Below are positions 22,321 to 34,551 of a stretch of DNA of 64,000 nucleotides, one piece after another. The DNA comes from Cladobotryum mycophilum (Eukaryota > Ascomycota > Sordariomycetes > Hypocreales > Hypocreaceae). The notes beneath the pieces are model-generated. The model did not search any database. It was not told the origin of the DNA and saw only the letters and a list, made by a program, of their open reading frames with translations. The stretch is from positions 310,001 to 374,000 of the forward strand of contig JAVFKD010000010.1 in NCBI GenBank assembly GCA_036429605.1. The letters run 5' to 3'. How positions within the stretch are numbered: position 1 is the stretch's first letter; every line of letters starts with the position of its first letter. The position numbers and the translations under genes were made by a program.

Positions 22321-25300
22321 ATGAGCCCCTCTGCATGCTTGAATGATGCCACATTCGGCCCATTCGTTCACGGATGTCGTGATGATTTCGATTTCACACT
22401 GCAGTTCGAACGGATCATCTTCTCCATCATCCCTTCATCATGCTTCGTGGTCATCTCATTAGTCCGTCTATCTTCGCTGATACGGAGGCCTACAATTGTG
22501 ACAGGCAACCAGTTCCAGGTTCTCAAAGCCGTACGTCCCAACACCGATTTGCTCCGAGGTACTGCTGCTAATATGCAAGATGTAGGGAATTATAACAGCG
22601 TACGCTGCGCTGAAGCTAGCTGAAGTTGTCCTCAGTGCCACGATTGGAGGCATTGAACAAGCCGTGTTCGTTGCGTCAACTGTGCTTCAGCTGGTAGTAT
22701 CTCTCTGCATGATATCTTTGTCCTGGGTTGAACACTACTCATCACCAAAGTCTTCTGTCCTTCTCAATTCATACCTTCTCATCACACTTCTACTCGATGT
22801 CATTCAAGCGCGTTCCCTTTGGTTAGTTGTTTCAGGCATAAAAAACGAGCCGTTCCGCGACGTCTTCACTGCCAGTATTAGCATCAAAGTAGTCATGATG
22901 GTGGCGGAATCCTGGCCCAAGTCAAGATGGCTTCAATGGAACAGCAATGATTACAGCCCGGAAGAGACCAGTGGTGTTTATGGTATTGGAAGCTTTGCTT
23001 GGCTCAATCGTCTCTTTGTAAGAGGCTACACAAAGAACCTCACGATTGACGACCTTTTTCCTCTTGATCATAACATCGCCAGCAAGGATCTTGGCGCTCG
23101 TCTCGAGCATCACCTTGAACGCCATCCCACCTGCGGACAAAGATTTGGTCTTGCAAAGGCACTGCTCAGAATTGTCGGGATCCCGTTGCTCATTCCAGTT
23201 TTCCCAAGACTTCTCCTCCTGGGGTTCAAGTTTTGTCAGCCATTTCTAATTCACGCCTTACTGTCCTATTTAGGGTTACCGAGTGCGAAGAGGCTGTCGA
23301 ATGATGGCTACGGTCTCATTATTGGGACATTCTTTACGTACTCTGGTATTGCAGTCTCCACGGCAGTCTACAATTACTTCCAAGAAAGGACTATATGGAT
23401 GATGCGCGGTGCTTTGGTCACGGTCATATATAAGCAGACAATCCGGTCCAATAGCTCAGCCGCAGACAACCACGATGCTCTTACGCTTATGAGCACGGAT
23501 ATCGAGCGCGTTAGGTTCGGTTTGCAGTACTTGCACGACTTCTGGGCTACGGCTGTGCAAATTGGCCTAGCTGCATGGCTATTAAGCAGAGAGCTTGGCA
23601 TCGCCTGTCTCGCGCCCATGGTCGTGGTGGTTGCCTGCACGGTTGGCATTTCCATATTAGCTGGGATCAGTGGTGAATTTCAGGAGGGCTGGATGGAGCA
23701 CACGGAGATGAGAGTTGGACTTACCTCCAGCATACTGGCCCGCATGAAGCAGCTCAAATTATCGGGCATGGCGAGGTCGGTGGAAAAGCTAATGCAGCAG
23801 CTGCGCGTCGACGAGGTCAAAGCCGGGAGCAAATGGTGGACAATTGAGACCATTGCCTCTGTGATTAGTTTTGTGCCGCTAACCGTCGGCTCAGTCGTAG
23901 CTTTTACATTCACGGATCGTACACTTGATGCCACGACAATCTTCACTTCTATGTCATATGTCCTGTTGCTCACCGAGCCATTAACTGTCATCTTCCAGTT
24001 AGTCCCTTCTTTCGTAGCATCATTTACTTGTTTGAGGCGAATTCAGGTATTCTTGGAAAGGACTCCTCGATTCGACTACCGCGAAAACGGTCAAACAATA
24101 CCAGTAGACGCAACTGATGAAAATAATCGGGTCGTCATCAAAGTCAGTCAGGGGAGTTTTGGCTGGGGCGAGGGACAGCTCGCTCTCAAGCAGCTTAGAT
24201 TTGAGCTTTCCCCTGGGTTGACCATGATAGTTGGGCCCGTGGCATCCGGGAAGTCGACCCTTTGTAAGGCTCTGCTCGGGGAGACACTGGTATATAGCGG
24301 AGTGGTGTCGATTGGGTCATATTCTCGTCGCATAGGATATTGTGATCAATCACCATTCCTTCTGAATGCAACCATCAAAGAAAACATCCTTGGACACTCC
24401 CCTTTCAACCCAACACGGTATCGCGAAGTCGTTGAGGCAACTTTACTCTTACCGGATCTAGCAAATCTTCCGCTGGGCGATAATACCAAGGTCGGAAGCG
24501 AGGGCATTACACTGAGTGGCGGTCAGAAACAGAGAATCTCAATGGCTCGAGCTTTGTATCTTGAATCGAGCCTTTTCATCTTTGACGACATCCTCAGCGG
24601 CCTCGATGCGACCACTGAGCACCAAGTGTTCCAGAGGGTATTTGGACCAAGCGGCCTGCTTCATCGTCGCCATGCGACAGCTGTTCTTTGTACACATGCC
24701 CCAGATCGCCTCTCCTCAGCCGACCATATCCTTGTTCTTGGAGATGGAGGATCGCTCGTCGGACAAGGGAGCTTTGAAGATCTGATTGAAATGGGAAAAC
24801 ATATACATGGTTTAGATCTGAAGACAGCTGAAAGCGCCTTGACCAGTGATTTCTCAGAAGCTGACTCCAAGGTTGAAGATTCAGAGAAATCACTTGACGA
24901 CGGAACCGATACAGCTACTTTGTGTAATGTCGGCGAAGTGGGCAGTCAACTGAGCGACTGGGCAGTTTACAAGCATTACGCAAATAATATGAGTCTTCTG
25001 GCTCTCCTGGCTACCTTTTTTCTGGGAGCGTCCTCTGGTTTTCTCTTCAACTTTCCCCAGGTATGGCTGAATTACTGGTCAGCAGATGCTACGGTATCGC
25101 ATCATGTTCACGCCGAAAGGTATTGGATCGGTATCTATGCACTCCTACAGGTCCTCTTCTTGTTCTCTATTGCTGCCATGTGTATCGTCGTTTTCATAGC
25201 CATCACTTCTCAATCTGGAACCTCGCTTCATCATCAGGCCCTACGCACAGTCATCAACGCGCCACTGCAATTCTTTGTCCAGACTGACGTCGGCGTCGTC

Positions 25301-26980
25301 ACAAATCTCTTCTCGCAGGACTTGATGCTCATCGATACAGAGTTACCGGAAGCTTTGCTGAACTTTATACTGGAAATCTTCTGTTTTATCGGAATGGCTG
25401 CCATCATCGCAACATCGTCATCGTACTTGGTCATAAGCTACCCTGTGCTCATCGCCGTACTATGGGTCATCCAGCGAGTATACCTGCGGACATCAAAACA
25501 GCTTCGAATGCTAGATTTAGAGATGAAGAGTCCTCTCTAGTTTGTGCATCCTAACTCTAGAGTAAAAGAATTAATAAAGCTAATTAAACTGGCAGCACTA
25601 ACTTCGGAGATACCATCAATGGCCTCGTCACCATGCGAGCTTTTGCATGGGAAGATCACTATGAACAACTTAACAATCGACTTCTAGATGATTCCCAGCG
25701 CCCTGCCTACCTTCTTGCAATGATTCAGCACTGGCTCAACTTTGTTCTCAATCTGCTGGTTGTAGCTATGGCTCTTCTAGTGGTAGTGATCAGCACACAG
25801 GTCACATCGGTTGCCAACACCGGTCTGACTGGCGCTTCGCTCGTCACTCTGATGTCTTTTGGAGAGGCTATCTCACGGTTAATCACAGTCTATACGCAAC
25901 TAGAGACATCAATCGGTGCAGTCAGCAGACTTAAATCCTTTGGTGAAAATGTTCCCTCTGAGAAACTGCCTGGGGAAGACATGCCGGTTCCTCCCCTGTG
26001 GCCACGCCATGGCGAAATTCACATCAATGGTGTTTCGGCCTCATACGGGTAGGTCGGATACAATAGGCGTCACAGGATTCAATCTAATAATTATTTTAGA
26101 AATTCAGTTGGAGATATGACAAGCGAGAAGCCAGAGGCCAACAGACTTGTTCTCAAAGACCTTGTTATCAGCATCCGTGCGGGCGAGAAGGTTGCCATCT
26201 GTGGTCGCAGCGGGAGGTGAGTGCCCATCCTCGAACATTGTTGTTCATTACTGACAGAATTTTAGCGGCAAATCATCCATGCTCCTTCTTCTCCTACGAC
26301 TTCTCGACCAGGTTTCTGAATGCGCAGGAACTATAACCATTGACGGAATACCACTCAATAAGGTGGACCGCTCCATGCTCCGCGAACGTGTCATCGCCGT
26401 GCCGCAAGATCCCGTCTTCCTCCCGGATGGAACATCATTCAAAACAAACTTGGATCCCTTTGATGAATTGACGGATGATCAGTGCCGCGAGATATTGGAC
26501 ATGGTTGGCCTTGGGGGGCTCCTTGATGAAAGGGAGGGCTTGGGGAGTGGTATGTGGGCAGACAGACTCTCATATGGTCAAAAGCAGCTGTTTAGCCTGG
26601 CACGGGCTATCGTGCGACATCGAGTTCGAATTCATGAAGTCAGCGCTGCTCCTGTCGTGTCCAAAGACGTGCCATGCGCTCAGCAAGATGCATGCCTCGA
26701 CGGTGAGCATGGAGACGTACTCGGGGGAGTCCTACTCTTGGACGAGGTGAGTTCATCCGTCGACGACGACGCTCATCAGAAAATGCATGCCCTCATTCAG
26801 CGCGAGTTCTCGGCATATACAGTCATTGCGGTAGTACACCGGCTAGATATCGTGATGGACTACGACAGAGTGCTTATGATGGATAATGGTAGTATTATCG
26901 AATCCGGCCAACCTCGCGAGCTAGCCAAGCAAGAGACGAGTAGTTTCAGTAGACTATGGGTTACCACTACAGGGCACTAG
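22321..26980 (+). CDS. ABCC-type ABC exporter, 1482 residues
   Basis: Exons are 22321-22530, 22586-25539, 25596-26048, 26100-26216 and 26266-26980, all in frame. The start MSPSACLNDATFGPFVHGCR is the typical N-terminus of fungal ABCC proteins, followed by an N-terminal membrane domain. NBD1 has GPVASGKSTL (about 620; Ala replaces the usual Gly), the signature LSGGQKQRISMARA and Walker B FIFDD. NBD2 has GRSGSGKSS (about 1244), LSYGQKQL and LLLDEVSSSVD (about 1402). An apparent TAG at 25538-25540 is only the exon/intron border, because splicing at GTTTGT restores KSPLYTNFGDT. NBD2 carries an insertion between signature and Walker B (about 26630-26720), as in other fungal ABCCs. It probably exports the NRPS product and may give self-protection, the more so since the MFS gene is dead. 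Confidence 0.92.
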
Positions 26981-28147
26981 ACACGGGTAAAAACGTTATA
27001 CTTCCAGGAAATTAGAGTCTAAATCCTTAGATATTACAATAACAATCGTCTTGGACGAAACAAGTATCAGGGACGTGTTCGAAGAGAACAGTTGTAGAAC
27101 TATCATACTTCTCCCGAAGAGCAGCCCTGTCCTGAGGTAGGGCTCGGTGAGGTGTGGACTTGGGCCCTTATTTCGTTTCCGGTATCCTTTTCTTACTAAT
27201 ATCAACCATTAATTCATGAATGTAACAACTGAAATGCAAGCCGAAACACCTCACAAAGTCCATGGCGATGTAGGCGGAGGCATCAAGGGTTCCCTCGCTA
27301 CCAAATACGGAACTGCAAATCAACATGCAGCGAACACACGCTTCGTAATTACGGTTCACGATTACATATTTTTTTAAACTCATGCTAGTACAAATTTCTT
27401 GGCCAATCTGCTGTAAAAGAGCCTGTGTAATGGCATGAAAATGGTTCTGTTAATATTCTTAATATTGCATCTAGAACTGAATGGATATCGTTCGGAGCCA
27501 TTGTTAGTGAGCGTTAGTATCTCATTGTAGGGTATCGAGCCCCTAACAGACTTGATAAGCGTCTTAGGTGGCAGTTCTAGCAAGGACGAGAACTAGACTT
27601 GGGCGTCTATCAGCAAGGCAGCTGGAGATTGTAATTACGCCTCGCATAGTTCAGAGACGCAATCAATAGCAACACTAGATTCTGTTGAGGAGATTTTTCT
27701 GCAAGACATTCGGCACGTCGGTCATGCAGAAGCGTTTTTCTGTAACTTTCAAAGGTTTTTTCTCATCCGACCCTCTGGGTAGGAGTCTCGAACATTTTAT
27801 TTGCAGTTACGATAGAGCGATTTATGAGGTGAACATCAGCACGTATCCTCTTACATCGGGTGTTGACCTCGGGGAAGATGGCGCAAGAGTTCGTTGCTCA
27901 GTGTTTTGAGAGATCGCGTCCTTATACTGCATGAGGGCTGCGATGGTTGGATGGTGTGATGCCTCATACTCCTCCTCGCTCTTCGTTATAAAGGAATACC
28001 AGGAATATTTCACCCTCTCTGTTAAGATTATTATGCAGTGAGTAGCCATATCCAACGCTGATCTTGCAAGCAGGTCGGCCGCAAACAATTCAGTCAAGTT
28101 ATTAAATACATCCAGATCTTCTATAGTATATCCCGGTGAGACCCTTC
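26981..28147. other. AT-rich intergenic, no gene seen
   Basis: Long stretch with short frames only. It may contain the transcription ends of the ABC gene (plus strand) and the nucleoside hydrolase gene (minus strand). Confidence 0.45.
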
Positions 28148-29500
28148 TTAATGGTGTCCGTAATTCAGATCCTTGCACGCCTTGGGATATTGAAGCGCGC
28201 TCTTGATCCTCTTCTTCACTTCCGTGGCATTCACCTCGTTGACGTAGATTGCCTTTCCAGCATGTGCTGGTGCATACTGCTTGTTGTACACAACGAGATT
28301 TCCATAGAAAGGGCTATCATACGCCGTATCAACGTCAATATACACTGAGGATAGACACGTTAGCAAATGTAATGGGAGACAAAGCAGTTCCTTCGTGGCG
28401 GGAAATCAGAATGGCTGGACTTACCCTCTGTCTGGTTGATGGAGAGTGTGGGATCGACCATAATCAGGGCGGTGGTCTCGTCCCAGAATGGGAAAGTCTT
28501 GTGGTACACCTGGAGGAACAGATCCGAGTATGGGTTCTTAACTTGGTCCACTTCCTCAAGAAACTCGGGAGAAGATATGACTTGATTGGCGACGTTTCCT
28601 CCAATGGTGATGGAAGAGAAGTTTGCCGTCAAGGCAATCTTTGCAGCCTCCGGATCGATCTTGAAGTTGATCTACATTTGCGTACAAGGTTAGCATCTGC
28701 AATGAATCATCTCCAACAGCAGGGGCTTCAAAAGGTGTGCACATACGTCTTCGTAGAAGCCCGCCTGAATTGGATCGATTACGCCTCGCAAACCAAAGTC
28801 TACAAATCCACCCATAATAACCAACTCCTTTGCGAAGAGTGGGAAATCGGGATCAATCCGTATCGCCAGAGCGACATTGGTCAGAGAGCCGGCGGCGAAA
28901 ATGGAGACTTGTCCGGGATACTTTTTGACCGACTGGACCATGAATTCTGCCGCAGTCATGGACTTGTTGGGAGTGCCCTTGGGGAAGCCTTCGTAAAAGG
29001 CCTGCTTGACGATGCGATTCGGGTTGCCGCCCGTCGGATCGTGGCCCTCGGCTTCTCTCGTCGCATTGTAGACACCAAATGCTCCTGAAAATGGGAGGAC
29101 ACCATGGTTCTCCTGCCACGTCGTAAAGCGCTCAGGGGTGTTGATCAAGGGCCATGTTGCGCCTTCATAAACGGGGATGCAAGAACTCAGATTTCCTAGT
29201 TCCAGCGTTGCCAGAGCGTGCAAAGCACCCTGTGGCTGCCAAGTGTCGGCAGTGACTGAAGGTGAAGCAAGAGAGTCAACAATAAAGGCGAGAATAAAAC
29301 TGGCGTAAGATTGCCTCACCAGCTGTTAACCCCAAGACTTCCATGTCACTAGCCAGGACCGGCAAGAAAACCGGAAAGCCAACTGTCTCCCAGTCATTGT
29401 CGAGAATTACCAGGCGCTTCCCATGCTTTGACTCCGCCGCTGATGACCCCGAGGCCAGAATGAGGCTGCTAAGCAGCGGCAAATGCCACCTACAGTGCAT
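28148..29500 (-). CDS. Secreted inosine-uridine-type nucleoside hydrolase, 377 residues
   Basis: Exons are 29500-29320, 29255-28747, 28671-28425 and 28344-28148, with GT-AG introns of 64, 75 and 80 bp. The start MHCRWHLPLLSSLILASGSS is a signal peptide. Next comes RLVILDNDWETVGF, the metal-binding aspartate region of the family in altered form (the usual motif is DTDxGxDD). LTAVTADTWQPQ and SIFAAGSLTNVALAI follow, with an ELVIMGGFVDFG strand. The family hydrolyses the N-glycosidic bond of ribonucleosides. This secreted fungal branch has DNDW in place of the classical DxDxxxDD, so activity on inosine or uridine is assumed. A role in nucleoside scavenging or in modifying host nucleosides is inference. 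No partner gene is adjacent. Confidence 0.85.
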
Positions 29501-30843
29501 GATTATAAACAGACGCTCGTGGTGGAAGCTTCACTTTGGCATTGCCTGGTGCAAGATTTTTCTCAGATCGAGGCACGTCAAGTCGTGGGATGGTGCAGTA
29601 TTAATACGATTTCCCAAGACAAATTACGCGTTTCAATCCATGGTCTTCTGGAAGTGCTTCCATGGAGTAATGTTGCACCCACGACGGGGCTCGGTTGCGG
29701 TGTTGTGGCGGGGCATCACTGTTTTCGCCAAGCCAATATTGTCTTAGATGCCATTTCAAGGCTTCACCCCTGATTTTCCGGGAAGCTTGCTTCATTGTGG
29801 AATGGCGACTGAAAAATTCGTGGGGGCTATGTTTTTTCCTTGAACATGGTCATGAGAGTTGGCTTGGGACTGTATTGCGCATTGTCGTAATTCGTACTCC
29901 AAGAGTTGCTACTACAGAGTATGCGGTAATAACACTCCGTGTCTCGGAGACGACAAGAGCAAAGCCGTGCAGGCATTTACAAACATCTACACAACCCCAA
30001 GGTTTCTTCCGAGACTCTCACTGAATAACTGGCCAGCGTAGATTATCAGCCGAAATGGAAGGTTAGTGACCCGTTGAAGATCCGGACCCAAAATCATACC
30101 CCTGAACAACCGCCATTCCGATTAAGAAGGTGGTCAGCATGCCCACATTTGCCAACAGACATCTCACCGTTCATAGAGTTAAAATTTAGGGTTTTCTCTT
30201 ACAATAATGGGCTACATGGCTTGCAAGCCGCCAACAGGTTTGTCATATTTTCCCCGAGACCAGGGTCCTAGCAATAGAATGGTTGCCCTTTTTCGGACAT
30301 GACCCTTTCCGGACGTAACCTTACCCATGACTTGAGTGGTGGGCTAGTTCATAACCTTCAACACTCACTCAATCAATGGGACTAAAGAAGTCTGAGGGGA
30401 TCTACATATGCTACGTAGCAGGAGGAACAATCAACAACCTTGAAACTTTGTGTGGGACAGAATATTTCAAAATAGATCTACAAATTTACCTTTATTTAGA
30501 AAACCCTTGGAGGCTTTCACTAGTGCAACAGTCTCCGGAGTCATGCGCTGCCCACACCCATAAAGCTCCGTCTAGGGTAATGCAAAAAAGTATCGACACG
30601 AGCCTGCCACCAGGATATATCCCAAGTCTATTTTATCCATTTATTAAAAGATTTTATGATAGTGGCTTAGAAGGAGTAACAAAAATTAAGTCATTTATCC
30701 CTTAGGGCAAACGATCGATATTGCAGCCAGAGAGCTCGTCCAGAAGGAACCGAGCCGCGAGTATTGGAGGTCGCTGCGAAACGTTGAATGTTCTTGGAGG
30801 ACCCATTAAATTAATGGCCATGGTAGCTCATGTTGTTGAACCT
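29501..30843. other. Intergenic, no gene seen
   Basis: The stretch lies between two minus-strand genes and holds the promoter of the nucleoside hydrolase. Open frames are short and without recognisable domains. Confidence 0.45.
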
Positions 30844-32405
30844 CTAAGTAAGTAATAGCTGACCTGATGATCCATCTTTGGTCATGGCCTGAATTTCCCT
30901 ATATCGTTCCTCAAAAAAGAACTCCGTCTCGCCAAATGCCGGCTTCAAGTCAGTGAGCCACGTTGCTTCGGCATCATACTTGGCGAAAAAGACACGGTCC
31001 ACCCAGGAGGGATCTCGGGCTTGCCAGAATTTCAAGATGAACACTTTTTCTCCATTCACAGATTCCACGCCTAGAACGCCAACCTTTCCTGGCGACGCGG
31101 ACATGGAGGGTCCACGCACAGTTCGCGCGGTGCCAGCCAAGCCAGAATATGCCTTGCTAAAGATGCTATGGGCTTTAGCTAAGGGAACGTTGAAGTAATG
31201 TGAAGCCCCCGTATCTCTTTCGATAAACCTATGACAAGATTTTGTAAGCAAAATCATGACTGACGAAGGCGTTTATACTCATGGTTGGGGATGCTTACAT
31301 GTAGTATGGAATGACACCCAATTTGGCTTGGAGATTCCACATGTACTGCCACGCATCAGAAGAGTCATTAACATGCCGAACCAGAGGAGCTTGTCCACGG
31401 ATCTGGACTCCGGTCATGCGAATTTGCCTTATGGCTTCTTGAGTAACGGGGTGTTCCAGCTCACGGGGGTGGCTGAAATGGGCTTGAAAGGCGAGTTGGC
31501 GCCCTGATTTGACTACGCGCTCGAAGATACCCAGAATATCTTTTGCCCCTGCATCGGTGGTATACTTATATGGCCACCATGCCAGGGATTTGGAACCGAT
31601 ACGAACAGTTTCGAGATTCTTGGGCCCATCTTCTGAGATGAGCGGGTCAATGTACGACGATAATATTTGAGGAGACATGACCATTGGGTCACCGCCCGTG
31701 AATAGCACATCTTTCACTTGCGGCATGCTCGCAACATAATCTCGCAGCTGTTTCCCGTTGTTGGATTTGAAAGTCTGAGATGAGCCAACGGATGTGAACT
31801 GCGCCCAGCGGAAACAATAGCTGCAGAATGCATGACAGAACTGTCCCTATTTTTTGAGCCAGAATGGGTCAAATTATGTACTCCTCTTATTATTATCCTT
31901 AGAGACTTACCTCTGATGGAAAATAGAGTACAGTTTCTCTGTACTTGTGTTGCATTCCTGCAATCTCTTCGCCGTTCATCCGTGGCACGTTTTCAGTCTT
32001 CTGGTTCGCCGGGTGAGGATTCATCTTATTTCGGATGTCTTCCGCAAGCCGCTGTAACATGGACTTCAGCGTACCAGCCTGAATCGCCACCTGGATCTTC
32101 TGCATATCATTCTGCGAGAGCATGGCAGGCTGCGGGAAAGCCAGTTGAAACATGGGATCCTCCGGCACGTTACCCCTGGATCAAGAGGTTAGGGGGCGCA
32201 ACTGTATAGGGTTGTTTGGGGGGGGGGGGGGTTGCGCTCACCAGTCGATAAGATCCTCTGCGACATGGTTGTTGACCCTCATTGGGAAGACATGAGCAGC
32301 TGCAATGTATGGAGCGGGGTCTATGGTGCCCGCATATTTTTTGAACAGTTGCGGTATGGCACTCTTGGTGAACATGCCATACGTCTTCTGCGAAGCCAAT
32401 GCCAT
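30844..32405 (-). CDS. Lysine 2,3-aminomutase-like radical SAM enzyme, 451 residues
   Basis: Exons are 32405-32242, 32175-31911, 31840-31299 and 31228-30844. The iron-sulphur motif CHAFCSYC (Cys145, Cys149, Cys152) is followed by FTGGDP (190-195), which contacts SAM. A Pro-Gly-Lys near residues 370-372 (SASPGKVGVLG) is the likely PLP lysine. VAEDLIDW-GNVPEDP is the family-typical N-terminal part, and splicing joins it precisely. The enzyme should move an amino group between C2 and C3 of lysine or a related amino acid, using 4Fe-4S, SAM and PLP. The first ATG in frame (32405) was used. The frame upstream is open back past a TTG but has no ATG, so a few residues or an exon may be missing. Intron 1 contains a run of 14 G. 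Its substrate and any link to the NRPS, 10 kb away, are unknown. Confidence 0.88.
32218..32231. repeat. Homopolymer of 14 G in an intron
   Basis: Fourteen consecutive G on the plus strand lie inside intron 1 of the radical SAM gene, next to its donor. The length is likely to be unstable or inaccurately called. Confidence 0.9.
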
Positions 32406-34551
32406 CTTGTCTTGCAAGCTCAATGGCCTCAACCGAATCGTTAAAAAAAGAGGATCATGAGCTTACAAATAAAGTTTAACAAGTAGAATATTGCTGATCT
32501 AACGGATGATTACCCGTTCGATCTACCGTACGCGCATATATAACCTTTTTAAGTAGTCTCATGTCTTAAACGTCAGGGCGGGCACCAGCCCGACTCTCTA
32601 GGCAAAATTCGAAATACCCGTTTATTATGATTGGACCCAAGGATAGATGACCGGAGATCGACATGACAGCTTCTCCCTGCATTGCGTGAGCTGAAAATAA
32701 GTGTTTACGCTACTCACAATTAGAGGAACCGTGAATTTGGCTATTTCCCCGAAGCGTGAACTTAGGGCCGGGGATGGTCAGTTTTTGCGTCACTCTGAGG
32801 TTGAGGTAGCATTTGTGACTTTCACGAGCACAGTAGCTTAACTATTCGCACTCACGTAGTCTCCACTGCGTTTGCTTTGATGTTTCATTGTGAAATCTCA
32901 TTGACTAACAGGTAGTAAGTGAAGACGTATAAAATGGGTCAAAGCGAATGCCATGTAGCGTTGTTAGGAATCGAACCCAACTCACTCTAACGCATCTGGA
33001 TCAGTATACAATTGCGTCAAGGCGCACCTAAAGCACACCGTTGACATGTTACGTAGCGTTCCCAACCGCTCCCATTCCATCAGAGAAGAGCCGTTCAGGC
33101 TCCGAAGACATCATAGAAACCGAGTGTATCCACGGTTATCGTGCTCTGGCTGGAGCAACTTTTTGCTGTGTCTTCTCTAGCCAGAATGCAAGAATGCTGG
33201 TCAACCCGCATCTCCATTCAGATTTACCATAACTCTCGTACTTATCCATGATGAGTGGTAGCTGCGGGTGATTGCTCCTCCAATTCAAGGACCCGCTCTT
33301 AGTCCTCGATGGGGTTTTACAGAGAGTAAGCGGCTGATTCTACGAGTTCATGTTCGCCCCCCCAGTATCTCAATCAACTTGTTTGACGGCTCAACCCACC
33401 CCTTTCCCATCTTTCCTGTATGCAGTGCCATTTATGCGAACGGGTGGAGAATGAGGGCCACAACGGCAGCAGGCGATTCATCCGTAGGACGATCTTACTT
33501 TACCCAGCTTCGCCTAGCCCGGGTTGTACATTCATGCCATTATTGGATTATCGGCATGTGTCTCATTCTATGCTTCAAAGTGTGCTGCATCATAATATAT
33601 TAGCTATGGGTTGCGTGCGGAGTTGATTGTGGTTTGATTGGTCTGTCCTTCTTTCTTTGTTCCAGATACAGTACACACCAATCATGACCCAAGATGATGC
33701 TGTATCGTGACTGGGTCATGACATGGCAGTGGAAGCGAACTTATCGCATAAAAAAAGTGTCAGGATATTATTAAACTCCAATTCCCCCCCCCCCTGGAAT
33801 TCGGGGTCATCCCCTAGTCTTTATATATTCTATCGCCAAGTTTGTCACTTGATAAGCCCCATGGCTTCCTCCGCATTCTCGAGTCATCGAAAAGGGGCTT
33901 TGCCGACATGGAGTCGCTTGTCATGAATCTGGTTAGCATACACAACTACCGACGGCGTGCATGCAGGTATAAGCATGCATTAGATCAACCGGCCTGCTCC
34001 CACTGAGATGGGGGCTCTCACTTGAGGCGCAGTTACACTACCGACATAATTTCCCATTCTAGTCCAAAACAGTAGTGGTTTGACTATCAACCCAAAAGGA
34101 CCATCGGCATCTTGGGCATGTTGATGTTTATTGCGCAGTCTTGAACAGCAGCAAGGGTTGGATCATTTTCACCACCAGCGTTCTAAGGAAAAGGCCAGGG
34201 CTTCGGTCTTGTGACCAGCCAGTTGTACATAGCCACGTAATTCACGGCAGGTTGCATTGTGAAAAAGGCAAGGGTGTCTATGAATCGATATACATATGGA
34301 TTCCTACAATTGGAGGAATATCCAATGGATTTCGGTATTCATGTTGTGTAACCTGAGTAGGTATCCAGCCTGGCAGCGCGTCCCAGAGCACCGCCCCCCA
34401 CGTCCCTTTTACCCCGCCAAATATCAGGGCTCTATGGGCATCTCTCGTCCGAATCCCAGACAAACTTCCTCCTCTTCCTCACCTCACTCTCCCACACGTC
34501 AACACTCTTAGTAACAACTCATTATCAACAAAAAAAAAGCCTCGTCTCAAA
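32406..34551. other. Long intergenic region, no protein gene seen
   Basis: No supported coding region in 2.1 kb. It contains a tRNA-like relic near 32957-33031 and a run of 11 C at 33784-33794. The last 150 bp, with a C-rich tract and an A-rich end just before the ATG, look like the promoter and leader of the F-box-like gene. Confidence 0.45.
32957..33031 (-). other. tRNA-like relic
   Basis: On the minus strand there is a perfect B-box-type T arm, TTGGGTTCGATTCCTAA (stem of five pairs with one G-T), about 40 bases after TGACGCAATTGT, which resembles a mutated A box. The acceptor ends do not pair convincingly and the anticodon arm is poor. This looks like a decayed tRNA or tRNA-derived repeat, not a working gene. 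Confidence 0.3.

Noticed and set aside
25538..25540. In-frame TAG in the ABC transporter
   Set aside because: The TAG spans an exon end and a GTTTGT donor. Splicing gives TA+C (Tyr) and the family-typical KSPLYTNFGDT, so the gene is intact.
28249..29088. Open frame of 279 codons on the plus strand
   Set aside because: It is antisense to the nucleoside hydrolase exons and runs across its introns; it is a shadow of that gene.
30844..32405. Direct assignment of the aminomutase to the NRPS cluster
   Set aside because: The nucleoside hydrolase and about 4 kb of other DNA lie between them. Both NRPS A domains keep the Asp that binds an alpha-amino group, so a beta-amino acid substrate is not supported.
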